Origin: Caenorhabditis elegans
Taxonomy: Eukaryota; Nematoda; Chromadorea; Rhabditida; Rhabditidae
Direction of reading: 5' to 3'
Length of the DNA: 64,000 bases
Assembly (NCBI RefSeq): GCF_000002985.6
Contig: NC_003279.8
Location: forward strand, 12,462,001-12,526,000
Each line of letters starts with the position of its first letter. The first letter of the stretch is position 1. The position numbers and the translations under genes are program-made. Below, piece by piece: positions 22,217-32,832 of this stretch. A model generated the notes under the pieces. That model had not been told where the DNA came from. It searched no databases and saw only the letters and a list, made by a program, of their open reading frames with translations.

Positions 22217-24157
22217 ATGCCATTCCATTATCCAAAACTCTACATGGATCACCGCGGAAACATGTCCACCTCATCGTCTCTGACGTCATCGACAACCGCC
22301 ACGTCATCATCGTCAACCGGAGGCGTCCGCAAGCAGATTCTCACGTTGAAGCCAAAGCAACCGAATGGTTATGTGCAACACTTGGAGATCAAGGCAAAGG
22401 TATAGATTTTTGTTTTAAAAATCATTTTTTTGAACCCTAAAATTGATTTTTTCTCTTTAAAAAGTTGGATTTTTCCAATAAAACTGTTTAAAAAAAGCTT
22501 TCAAAACCGAAAATTCGTGCTCAGCACCCTCGAAAACCCAAAAATCCCGCAAAAATCGATAATTTTCTCTTAATTTTGAAAAATTGGTCGAGTGGCGTAG
22601 TGGGATTTTCCACAACCTGCCACCAATCACAAGAACAGTGTTCGAGTCCCCACTGTGGCAACTTTTTTTTTGTTTAAGCTTTGTTTAAGCTGTTTAAGCG
22701 AAAGCTTTAACACATGCGGACATCAAAAATTTGACTGAAATTTCAGATTTTTCCCAGTTTTTACTCAAAAAATGTAATTTTTGAGCTTTTTTAACCGAAT
22801 TTTCGGCTTAAAGCCTGATTTTCGCAGTCCCAAGCCCTTTTAGAACAATGCTTCAAAAAACAAAAAGATTTTGCCACAGTGGGGACTCGAACCCCGGTCT
22901 CGTGGCAGTGGCAGCCGACGAAAATCCCACTGAGCCATTTGGGCACTTTTTTGAAAAATCCTCAAAATAGCGGAAGTTATCGATTTTTAAGCCAAACAAA
23001 TAGCTCTGGGTTCGATTTTTCCATTAAAAATTATCGATTTTTTCAGGAATCAAGCCAATCTTCGGTGATTTCCGGCGGTGTCCCGGTTCCGGTGACCCTG
23101 TTGGAGTTGAAGAAGAAGGATCGTAGCGAGAAGAATGTGGTGACCAACCTGAAGTATCGTAAGCCAACGGCGAATCATCATCTCGATTCGGTGCATTCTT
23201 CGTCGGAGCACCATCACCACCACCATCTGAGCCTGAGCTCTTTGACGCGCCGCCCGGGATCTCCGTCCTCGTCCGGTTACGAGACTGACTCGCTCGTCGA
23301 TCAGGAGAATTGCGACGTTTTTTCGGTAAATTTAAAAAATTTCAAATTTGAGAAAATCCAGAAAAAAAAACGGAAATTTTGAACCAAAATTGACTTTTTT
23401 TTTTTTGCTCAATTTTTCCACTAAAAGTGAACTTTTTCATCTTTAAACTACTTAAAAATCAGCCTTCAACAATTTTTCTCATCAAATTCCGGTTTCTCTT
23501 TCCAAAAATCCAGATTTCTGCGAAAAATGTCCATATGGCGCAGTGGGATTTCCCATGTGCCTGCCAATTTTAAGACCCGGGTTCGTGTCCCCACTGTGGC
23601 AACTTTTTTTTTCGAAGTGCGATTAGGTTAATTTTAGTGTCCTGAGCTCGAAAATCTTTGATAAATTTATTTTTCCTCGCGGAAAACATGGGAAAAAATT
23701 TGAAAAACTTCGAAAATCCCTAAATTTTCGATTAATACCGATTCCCCATGACATCTGAGCACACTGTAAAACCTAATCGCAACGAAACAAAAAATTTTGA
23801 TACGACGGGGAGTCGAACCCCGGTCTTGAGATTGGAAGCCGACGAAAATCCCACTGCGCCATTTGGACATTTTGCTGCAAACTGCCAGAAATCTAAATTT
23901 TAATGCTTTTTTCATAGTTTCAAGTGTTCAAAAAGCAGTTTTCAGTAGCTTTTTTTTATTTTTTCAATTAAAAAATTCAAATTTCCCTCCATTTTCAGAG
24001 TCTCTTCAACTCGTCGCTCAGCTACCAATCGGCTCTCGACCATCATCATCAGTTTCACGAGCTCGACATGCTTCACTCGCATCCGATTTGGTCTCCACAG
24101 TTACCGAACAACAACACTTCACTGATGATGGGCTCCAACAGCTATTATTTGCAGTAG
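22217..24157 (+). CDS. sygl-1: SYGL-1, germline stem-cell regulator (Notch target)
   Basis: A novel, mostly disordered 206-aa protein that works with LST-1 and the PUF proteins FBF-1/2 to keep germline stem cells in the self-renewing state. Exons are 22217-22399, 23047-23325 and 23999-24157, all phase 0. The N-terminus MPFHYPKLYMDHRGN is followed by a Ser/Thr-rich stretch and KQIL (residues 39-42), which fits the KxxL type of FBF-binding motif. A natural six-histidine run lies at 116-121, an SP/GSPSSSGYETDS region near 131-142, and the C-terminus NNNTSLMMGSNSYYLQ is polar. Four LAG-1 motifs and a TATA-like box lie just upstream. Both introns contain inverted pairs of tRNA-like repeats. Identification rests on recognition of the length, the Notch-site promoter and the neighbouring pars-2 gene. 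Confidence 0.85.
22587..22662 (+). repeat. tRNA-like repeat in sygl-1 intron 1, forward
   Basis: A-box-like TGGCGTAGTGGG, B-box-like GTTCGAGTCCC, then a T9 run that could end a Pol III transcript. It faces the inverted copy at 22871-22946. Confidence 0.7.
22871..22946 (-). repeat. tRNA-like repeat in sygl-1 intron 1, reverse
   Basis: On the minus strand it shows a TGGCTCAGTGGG-like A box and B box GGTTCGAGTCCCC. It forms an inverted pair with 22587-22662. Confidence 0.7.
23527..23603 (+). repeat. tRNA-like repeat in sygl-1 intron 2, forward
   Basis: A-box-like TGGCGCAGTGGG and B-box-like GGTTCGTGTCCCC, followed by a T9 run. It is the first half of an inverted pair with 23798-23870. Confidence 0.7.
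23798..23870 (-). repeat. tRNA-like repeat in sygl-1 intron 2, reverse
   Basis: Minus-strand TGGCGCAGTGGG and GGTTCGACTCCCC, followed in that direction by a T-rich run. Second half of an inverted pair. Confidence 0.7.
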
Positions 24158-24470
24158 AGCGTACTTGCTCTTTTAAATTTTCTAATCCCCCCCCCCCCCT
24201 AAAATCCCACCCCACGCCTAATTCTTTAACTAATAAGAATTATCAATTTTTTTGGTTTTCTTTCTGTGTAATAAACTCCGCCCCCCTATTTCTAGCCCCA
24301 CCCCTTTATCTCTCATTTTTCTAATAATTCTTTGTTCAATCCCATCATTCTTACCCCAACTTCTGTTTCAGCTCCCCCCAATTCCTCCTAATTATTCTAA
24401 TTTATTACAAGCTCCTCCCATCTCCAACCCTCCGTGCTTGCGAAAATAAACGTTTTATAAGTAAAAAATT
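24158..24470 (+). promoter_or_regulatory. sygl-1 3' untranslated region with FBF-type site
   Basis: Contains a C13 run (24187-24199), a UGUGUAAUA sequence at 24265-24273 that fits the FBF binding consensus UGUDHHAUA, a poly(A) signal AATAAA at 24270-24275 overlapping that site, and a second AATAAA at 24445-24450. FBF binding to its own activator's mRNA would form a feedback loop. Confidence 0.6.
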
Positions 24471-24566
24471 GTGTTTTTTTTCTGAAATTTTTCGAAAAAA
24501 TAGGTTTTCGACTCGGGAAGTACTTTACTAGTTATGGCAAATCGAATGAAAAGCTGAAAAAAATTT

Positions 24567-24640
24567 TTGCCACAGCGCGAGCTTGAACCCCGGTCTTGTG
24601 ATTGGTGGGCGACGAGAATCTCACTGCGCCAATCGGACAC
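24567..24640 (-). repeat. tRNA-like repeat between sygl-1 and pars-2
   Basis: Minus-strand TGGCGCAGTGAG and GGTTCAAGCTC; the B box is degraded compared with the other copies. No partner in inverse orientation is seen nearby. Confidence 0.6.
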
Positions 24641-25040
24641 AAAAGTGCTGTAATAATCGATTTTCGGTTGAAATTACTGTTTTTTACCACTTTCTAGACG
24701 ATTTCCTTTCTTTTCTGTGTATTTTTTTTTTAATTTTTCTAGTAGGAAAATTGAATTTTAAGCGATTAATAAAGAAAAAAAATCAATTTTCAAGAGAGAT
24801 TTTTGGAATTCAAGCATTTTTATTAAATTTAAAATCTTTTTTCTTAATTTCTACCTATTTTAGTTTATTTCTCCCATTTATTCCCTTTTGTTTCCATCCA
24901 AAACCCACAATTTCCGGCCGGTGTGCGGTGGAGCGCGCTTGCACACTTTTATTCCAGCTAGCTGCTCGCCCCGATTTTTGCTCAATTTCATTGATTTTTC
25001 GCCGATTTTCTTGCAGAATTCCATGAAATCCAGATGAAAA

Positions 25041-28000
25041 ATGCTTTTTAAAGCGAGAAAATGGATTTTAAGTGGTGCGAGTGCTCAAAAAAGCAAAAGT
25101 ATGGCTCATACGATGCTCGTCGAGAATGGATTTATTTTGCCGACGGCGAAAGGATTTTATAGGTGAGTTTTTTGTGAAAATTGATGTAAAAATCGTGAAA
25201 ATCACAAGAAATTGTCCTGAAAGCTGTGGAAATGTCAAAAATTGTGCAAAATATTAGGAAAATTGGATTTTTTTCAGTTTTTAGCGCAAAAAATCTGAAA
25301 ATCGTTTTTCGAAGTGAAATTTGCTGAAAATTATTTAAGTTTCATTTATTATTCTGAGATAATTGGAAAAACAACTGAAAATTGTCGAATTCAGCGCAAA
25401 AATGCCCAAAATTTTTCCATAAACGGTTTTTTTTCCACAAAAAACCTCATTTTGCAGTTCGAAAATTAGATTTTTACGTAGAACAGCCCCAAAAAAAATT
25501 CTAGCAAAAAATTTAATTTTCTAATTAAAAAATTAAAAATTCCTCAAAAACCGACGATTTTCCGTCAAATAATTATTTTTCCGCTGAAATTTTTTCGAAA
25601 TTCGAGATTTTCTCAATTTTTCCAGAAATCTGAGTTCAAATTCAGATTCTACGTGGCAAATAACCGCTTATCATCCATTTTCAAAGTTTTTATGCAAAAT
25701 TCCGTCAAATTCGGTGTCTGGTACGCAAACACTAGGCTACAGTAACCCCGGGACATCCGATTTGACGACATTTTGCACTAAAACTCTCAAAATTATGATT
25801 TAAGAGTATTTTTCCACGTAGAATCCGATTCTGAGCTTCAAATTTCACAAAAAATCAAAATTTATGCGAATTTTTGCAGTCTCCTGCCCCTCGGACAACG
25901 TGTAATCGACAAGTTGTGCCGAATTCTCGACGTGGAATTTCAGAACTCGGGAGCTCTGAAAATCGCGATGCCGATCGTCGGAACACAGCAATTATGGGAA
26001 AAAACTGGCAGATGGGAGGCGATGGGACCGGAAATGATTCGATTTCACGACCGACAGCAGAATCATATGTGCCTTCAAGTGGGTGAGCAGTTGGAAATGG
26101 GGAAAAATTGATGAAACAACTCTAAATTCCTAAATTCTGAGCTCAAAATCGGATTTCTCGTAGCAAATTACCCCTTCATCCCAATTTTCAGTTCTTTAGT
26201 GCAATATGTCGTAAAATTCGGTGTCCCGGGGTTACTGTAGCATGGTGTTTGCGTGCCTGGCACCGAATTTGACGGGATTTTGCACAAAAACCTGAAAATG
26301 CTGGATTTGAGGTTATTTGCACTGTAGAATCCAAATTTGAACTCAGATTTTCAAAATTTTGAGTTTTAGTGCAATATGTCGCAAAATCCGGTGTCCCGGG
26401 GTTACTGTAGCATGGTGTTTGCGTGCCTGGCACCGAATTTGACGGGATTTTGCACAAAAACATTGAAAAAGTCAAAATAGGGATTATTTACCACGTGGAA
26501 TCCGAATTTAAACTCAGATTTTCAGACTTTTGACTTACGAGCCAAACTTTTGGGCCAAAAATTCACTTTTTGCCGAAAAAATCCACTAAATAGTCAAAAC
26601 TTCGGAATTCTGAGCTCAAAATCGGAGTTCCCATAGCAAATTACCCCTAGACCGCAATTGTCAGGTCTTTAGTGCAAAATGTCGTCAAATCAAGTGTCCC
26701 GGGGTTACTGTAGCCTGGTGTTTGCGTACTTGACACCGAATTTAACGGGATTTCGTCCAAACACTCTAAAAATAAAAGGATATATGTTATTTAGCACGGA
26801 GAACTCGAAGTTTAACTCAGAAATTCAAATTATTTAGGTTTTTGCCCGAAAAAATCCAATTTTTTCAGCCAACCGCCGAGGAAATGTGCACAGAACTGAT
26901 CGCAACACTATCACCGCTCAAAAAATCACAATTTCCCCTTATTGTCTATCAAATCGGTGAAAAATTTCGCGATGAAATGAATCCGAGATTCGGATTAATG
27001 CGTGGGCGTCAATTTCTAATGAAGGATATGTATTCGTTTTCCACTGATGCGGAGACATCTCAACAAACATATGCACAGATTCGTCAGATTTATGATCGAA
27101 TTTTTGGAGAGATTTTGCAGTTGGACGAGGATGTGATTAAGGTGAAAATTTCATTTAAAAAAAGTAGAAAAATCGATTTTTAGACTCAAAAATTCAAAAT
27201 TTTGAGCTAAAATTGGCAAGTTTTGACTCATTTTTAGTCTAAAATCGTTGAAAACTCGAGTTTTAACCCAAAAATTCAAATTTTCCGCCAACCGCATGTC
27301 GCTTGTGCGCTCTATTGCGAATTGTCGATAGAGCGCATCTACAACGTGCGATCCGCGGGAAATCTGAATTTTAGGCTTAAATTTTGCTGCAAACGCGCCC
27401 CAACGACAGAAATCCAAAATTTTTCAGGTGGAAGCAGATTCCGGAGTACATGGAGGTCATATAAGTCATGAATATCACCTGAAAAGCAGTTTGGAGGAGG
27501 ATTTTGTGAATTTCTGCGAAAATTGCAAAAATCACAACAAATTCGAAGGTCCAGGGCCGGCGAAATGTGAAAAATGTGCTGAAAATTCATCAAAAACTGT
27601 GCAAAAAATCCCATCCGTCGAAATTGCGCACACATTCCACCTCGGCACCAAATATTCAGAAGCTCTCGGAGCCAAATTTCAAGGAAAACCATTGGATATG
27701 TGCTGTTTTGGAATTGGTGTAACACGGCTTCTTCCGGCGGCAATTGATTTGTTATCAGTTAGTGATAAGGCTCTCCGACTGCCCAGAGCTATCGCTCCGT
27801 TCGATGCTGTGATTATTGTAAAGAAAGTGAGCAATTTTGGAGAAAAAATTGAGAAAAATCGAATTTTTCGCTAAAAAATCGTGAAAAATCAAGATTTTTC
27901 ACTGCGAAATCCAGAAAATTCGATAAAATCTTAGTTTTCAACTCAAAAATTCAAATTTCCCGCCGACCGCATGACGCAACTGCGCTCCATTGAGAAAACT

Positions 28001-28795
28001 GCCATTTTCGTGTTAAATTTTTTTTTTTCGATTTTCCCTACTGAAAATGATTTTTTTGGAGAAAAAACGAATAGAATATCATTAGAGCGCACTTGCAACC
28101 TGTGATCGACAAGAAATGTGAATTTCTGAGATGATTTTTGACGCTTTTTGGCGATTTTTGCTCTAAAATGTTTAAAAAATTAATTTTTCAACCAATTTTC
28201 CTTGCAGAGCCTCATGTCGAATGTGATTGTGGAAATGGCGAGCTCGTCGGCTTCTCGTTATCTAAAAGGAGGCATTTTATTGGACGATCGTGTGGAAATG
28301 TCGGCCGGAAAGCGAATTCACGACGCAAATCGACTCGGAATTCCATTTATTCTCGTTATTGCGAACGAGACGGAGCGGAGTCTTGCTACGCAGGTAAAAA
28401 CGGTCGAAAATTCCATTTTTTCAGCAAAGAAAAAGCGGAAATTCCACGAAAAAACGGGAGAAAATAGGCGAAAATTTGAAAATTTCAGCAAAAAATTCAA
28501 ATTTTCCGCTGCTCGTTTACTGCAAATGCGCTCCAATGATAATTTTCACATCGGAGCGCATTTGCAGCCTAAAAAAACACAATTTTAAGCCAATTTTCCC
28601 CTATTTCAGAAGCCCGTCATCGAGGTATTCACGACACACGCCAAGTCTGCGGAGCCCATGTCTCAGGGCTCAATGAGCTTGGACCGTTTCGTGACTTTTG
28701 TGCAATCTACGCTTTATGGAGGTGGCGGAGCACACGATTCTGGTCATTTGGCACATAATCAAGTACTTGATCAACTCGGATCTCATCAGCATTGA
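25041..28795 (+). CDS. pars-2: Mitochondrial prolyl-tRNA synthetase
   Basis: Class II aminoacyl-tRNA synthetase charging mitochondrial tRNA-Pro with proline. Exons are 25041-25162, 25880-26078, 26869-27141, 27428-27826, 28208-28393 and 28610-28795, giving 454 aa. The N-terminus MLFKARKWILSGASAQKSKS is basic and amphipathic, as for mitochondrial import. Motif 1 region: LPLGQRVIDKLCRI and MPIVGTQQLWEKTGR. Then QPTAEEM replaces the usual GPTHEE. Motif 2: QIGEKFRDEMNPRFGLMRGR and FLMKDMYSF. Motif 3: CCFGIGVTRLLPAAID. The C-terminal part (LDDRVEMSAGKRIHDANRLG, PFILVIA) is an anticodon-binding fold. There is no bacterial-type editing insert, which fits the short mitochondrial form. A neutral sphingomyelinase gene starts 185 bp after the stop, so the two may share an operon. 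Introns 1 and 2 hold four copies of a GGTGTTTGCGT repeat. Confidence 0.93.
25685..26760. repeat. Four copies of a GGTGTTTGCGT repeat in pars-2 introns
   Basis: Copies lie near 25685-25770 (inverted), 26205-26285, 26368-26462 and 26677-26757. They share GGTGTCCCGGGGTTACTGTAGC-type sequence followed by GGTGTTTGCGTGCCTGGCAC and AATTTGACGGGATTTTGCAC. A related GGTGTTTGCGTACC stretch sits in the loop of the foldback transposon (about 5400-5450) and near 54940-54980. Confidence 0.75.
28520..28567. repeat. Short palindrome, GAGCGCATTTGCA family
   Basis: TGCAAATGCGCTCCAATG and CGGAGCGCATTTGCA in inverse orientation around a 12-bp spacer, inside the last pars-2 intron. One of the clearest members of a family found in many introns of this window. 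Confidence 0.8.
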
Positions 28796-28979
28796 ATTTT
28801 GTTGAAAATTTGATTTTTAGGAGATTTCTATGGTTTTTTTGTTACATTTCTTTGATTTTCTTGTTTTTTCCTGAAAAAATGTGATTTTTAGACTCTTTCT
28901 AGTGTTTTTTGAGGTTTTCGAACCTTTTTATACCTATTTTGCCCTTCAAAACACGAATTTAAGCCCATATTCCAGGCTA

Positions 28980-31900
28980 ATGGAGCCATCCAGCGAGCAA
29001 GAGTCCCAGGAAAGTCAGAAAGTCGACATGGAGCCGGTTTTCCGCCGGGAATCATTCGCCGCGTTGAGAAGAAGTGAGAAAATTGGAAAAAAAACGGCTG
29101 AAATTCAAGTTTTTCACCCAAGAATTTGAATTTTCTACCGACTGCACTGTGCAAATGCGCTCCAATGAGAAAACTGTCGTTGGAGCGCGATTGCAGCAGG
29201 ATCGGCGGGAATTTCAAATTTCTGAATCAAAATATTGATATTTCGCTAGTTTTGCGCGTATTTTAGCTTAATTTTCAATCAGGGATCTAATTTTTCACGA
29301 TTTTCCCTCCCGAATTATCGATTTTTTGCAGATAACGTGGCTGCTCGTCAACTCCGTGTGGTTACCCTTAACGCGTGGTGTCTCCCACAACCCTGGCCCA
29401 TCGGATCTACGGATCGAGTTCACCGACTGAATAAAATCGGCCAATACATGATTGATGAGCTCTACGACATTGTCGGGCTCCAGGAGCTCTGGTCATATTA
29501 TGATTTTGTGCGACTCAGCGAGCAAGTCTCGTCGGTTTATCCGTATTTTCACTATTTTCACTCGGGATTCACTGGCAGTGGTGTCTGTGTGTTTTCTAGG
29601 TGATTTTTTCTACAAAAAGATTTAAAAAATCGATAAAATCCTACTTTTTCCGAAAGTTGTCCGAATGGCGCAGTGGGATTTCCGCCGACTACCAATCTGA
29701 AGAGCGGGGTTCGAGTCCCCACTAAGGCAACATTTTTTGATTTATTGTGCATACGCTGCAAAAGTTTTTTTTTTAACTTAAAAATCTTAGCATTCCCACA
29801 AAATTAGTTTAAAAATTTTTTCTGAAAACATGTAATTTTTTCTGAAAATATGACAATTTTTTTTCGAAAAATCCAAATCTCAACTCTAAACCTTCACTAA
29901 AAACAGTTTCCTGCTCATTTTACAACGTCTAGAATCTAATTTCTGCAAAACAAAAAATAGTTGCCACCGTGGGGGGTCGAACCCCGGTCTTCAGTTTGGT
30001 GGTAGCCATCGAAAATCCCACTGCGCCACTTGTTCACATTGAAAAAATTTTCGGTTTTTTTCAAACATTTTGTTAAATTTTTAGAAATTTGTGGAATATT
30101 TGGGTTAAAAGGATAAAACTGAACAAAATTACGTTTAATATAATATCCTTTTAATATTAATAAAATTTAATATAATATAATATCCAAAAAAAAAAATTTT
30201 TCCGAATTTTCATCAAATCTTCTCCAATTTTTTTCCATATTTTCAGACACCCAATCGTATCCACTTTAACAAATCGATATTCTCTCAACGGATTCGCTCA
30301 TCACATTCACCGCGGCGACTGGTTCGGCGGAAAAGTTGTCGGGCTTACCGAAATCGAGATTGACGGCGATTTGCGCGTCAATTTCTACACAACACATCTT
30401 CACGCGGAGTACGATCGTGAAAATGATCTCTATTTGCCGCACAGAACCGCGCAGGTGCTTGAAAACTCGAAAAATTCAGAAAAAATCAATATTTTAGGAA
30501 GTTTTACTCAAAAAATTAATTTTTCCATCAAGATTTCGCAGTTTTTAACTCAAAAATTCAAATTCCCGCCAAAAAATCCATAGGACTTCTTGCAAGTGCG
30601 CTCTATTGATAATTATGCATTAGAGCGCATTTGCAGCTGGGAATTTGATTTTTCGAGTCAATTTTTCGAGCATGTGACTCGAAAATAAGTGAAATAGACA
30701 ATTTTTGACAAAATTTAATTTTTCAGGCATTCGAACTTGCTCAATTCGTCCGCCATACGGCTCGCGGAGCCGACGTTGTCATTGTGACCGGAGATTTGAA
30801 TATGGAACCGTGTGATTTGGGCTTCCGGCTTATTTTGTCGCATGCCAAACTTTTCGACGCGTGGCGAATGAGCCACGAAGTGGAAAATGAGGATTCCGAA
30901 GGAGAACTACTCAAATTTCGAGGAATTGCAAAAGGCGGAACGTGTGATCGACCAGACAATTGTTATACGAAGCGGGCGCTGAAAAATGTGGTGCGAATTT
31001 GAAAAATTCGCTGAAAATTGAAAAAATCGTGAATTTTACTCGAAAATTCGAAAATTTAGGATAAAAATTGCTAAAATTTGGATTTTATAGCCTAAAATAC
31101 TATGAAAATTGTAAAAATTCATAAAAATTCGTGAATTTTTCACGAAAATTTGAATTTTCCCCGATTTTCTCATTGGTGCGCACTTGCAATGTAGTGATCG
31201 CCGCGAAATTCAATTTTCCAGCACAAAATTGGAGAAAATCAGGGATTTTTTTTGGTATTTTATCTGAAAAATCTGAATTTGAACCGATTTCCTTGAATTT
31301 TAGAGCGTTTTTCACCAGATTTTCTCCAAAAAATCGATGTGCACAATTTTTACGCAAAAAAAAAATAAAAAATAGGAAAAATCAATAATTTATCGATTTT
31401 TTTCAAATTTCAGGACGACTCCAAACGCATCGACTATATGCTATTCAAATCCGGGCGGTGCAATGTAAAATTGGAGGAATGTGAGATCACGTTGAACCAA
31501 ATTCCCGGTGAAGACCTTAATTATTCGGATCACGTTGGCCTCCGCGCTCGTTTCACGATTGATGATCGTTTTCGACACGAAAAATCTGTTAACACTTGGG
31601 AACCGAATCGTCCGTTGCTTATTGAGGCTATCGGGCTTGTTGCAGGTGCGGAAAAGTTAGGCCACCGAGTGGAAATTGGTGGCCGAACTTTTTTCTGTAG
31701 TGTTTAAGAACACAGATTTTGCACTCGTGGCCTAGAATTTTTGAAAAACTAGGCCATCGTGTAGAAAAGTTAGGCCACCGAGTGGAAATTGGTGGTCGAA
31801 CTCTTTTCCGTAGTTTTCCTGGGAAAAACACATGTTTCTGTGCAAAAAAATGCGAGAATTGGTTTAAAAAATCTTATTTTGTACTCGAGGCCTAGAATAT

Positions 31901-32360
31901 TTGGAAACTAGTCCCTCCAAGAAAAAAAGTTAGGCCACCGGCTCAAATTTTGTGGTTTTCTACTTTTTTTCTTTTTTTTTGACATTAAAAAATTTATTTC
32001 ATGTTCGTAAAACTAAAAAGTCCATAAAAATCAAGTTTTTTAAAAACTAGGCCACCAAATGAAAAGTTCGGCCACCAACTGAAAATAGCCGATTTTTCCC
32101 CAATTTTTTGCATTTTTTCAGGCGGAGAACGTCGCGCACGCACGGATCGCATCTTTTTCTTCATTTTGGCGGTAATTTGTCTGATTTTAATCCTCGGAAG
32201 CCTATTTTTCGAAGTTTTTCCGATGGGATTCGCCGTTTTACGCTTTGCACTGACTGTCGTTGGAGTTTTCTTCGTTTGGCAAGGACTTATTGGCTTAACG
32301 TTGGAACGGAAGGCTTTGAAGGCCGCAAAACAGGCGATTCAGCAGATTTTGAATAATTAA
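28980..32360 (+). CDS. Neutral sphingomyelinase (nSMase/SMPD2 type)
   Basis: Hydrolyses membrane sphingomyelin to ceramide and phosphocholine. Exons are 28980-29073, 29332-29599, 30247-30454, 30727-30987, 31414-31645 and 32122-32360, giving 433 aa. The fold is the magnesium-dependent DNase I-like (EEP) type: LRVVTLNAWCLPQP near residue 36, GLQELW with the metal-binding Glu, YTTHLHAEY, GDLNMEP and the terminal catalytic SDH. Two transmembrane helices close the protein (FFFILAVICLILILGSLFF and FAVLRFALTVVGVFFVWQGL), as in mammalian SMPD2. I recall this locus as T27F6.6. A TTCCAG acceptor lies directly before the start, 185 bp after pars-2. Poly(A) signal AATAAA is at 32603-32608. Intron 2 holds an inverted tRNA-like pair. 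Confidence 0.92.
29150..29196. repeat. Short palindrome, GAGCGCATTTGCA family
   Basis: TGCAAATGCGCTCCAATG and TTGGAGCGCGATTGCA around a short spacer, in intron 1 of the sphingomyelinase gene. Confidence 0.75.
29656..29731 (+). repeat. tRNA-like repeat in sphingomyelinase intron, forward
   Basis: The best-preserved member: GTTGTCC at the 5' end can pair with GGCAAC at the 3' end, TGGCGCAGTGGG fits the A box, and GGGTTCGAGTCCC fits the B box with an intact T stem. A T6 run follows. It faces an inverted copy at 29961-30036. Confidence 0.75.
29961..30036 (-). repeat. tRNA-like repeat in sphingomyelinase intron, reverse
   Basis: Minus-strand TGGCGCAGTGGG and GGGTTCGACCCCC, ending GGCAAC and then a T6 run. 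Partner of 29656-29731. Confidence 0.75.
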
Positions 32361-32832
32361 ACGCTGAAAATTGCAATTTTTAACCCAAAAATTCAAATTT
32401 CCCGCCAAAATTCGAATTTGTACAGCTTTATTATTAAGGGCATCTAGTTTCTCAACCGTTTTATCGATTTTTTTCTGTGATATAGTTTTTTTTTGCTAAT
32501 TTTCCTGTTGAAATGAAGAATTTTATTATATATTTTGATTTTTCTCTAATTTTTTCTGTGAATTTGAATCGTTTTCATGCGATTTTCATATTTTTATTGA
32601 TTAATAAAGTCAGGCCACTGCCAGAAAACTGCGGGGACTAGAAAAATCTACCTGAAGATTAGGCCACCACTGTTTGGAATGATGGTTTTTGGCGAATTTT
32701 TGGTCAAAATTCGCCATTTTTGACAGATTTTTGTGAAAAATTCAAATTTCGGTTGTCGTAAATCTAGTCCACCAACTTGAAAAGAAGTTAGGCCATAAAC
32801 TCCTTTCTAGCTGATTTTTCTGCAGAAACACA

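Noticed and set aside
29656..29731. A functional tRNA gene
   Set aside because: A and B boxes are present, but the anticodon arm does not form a clean stem and related copies occur in inverted pairs, so a tRNA-derived repeat fits better.
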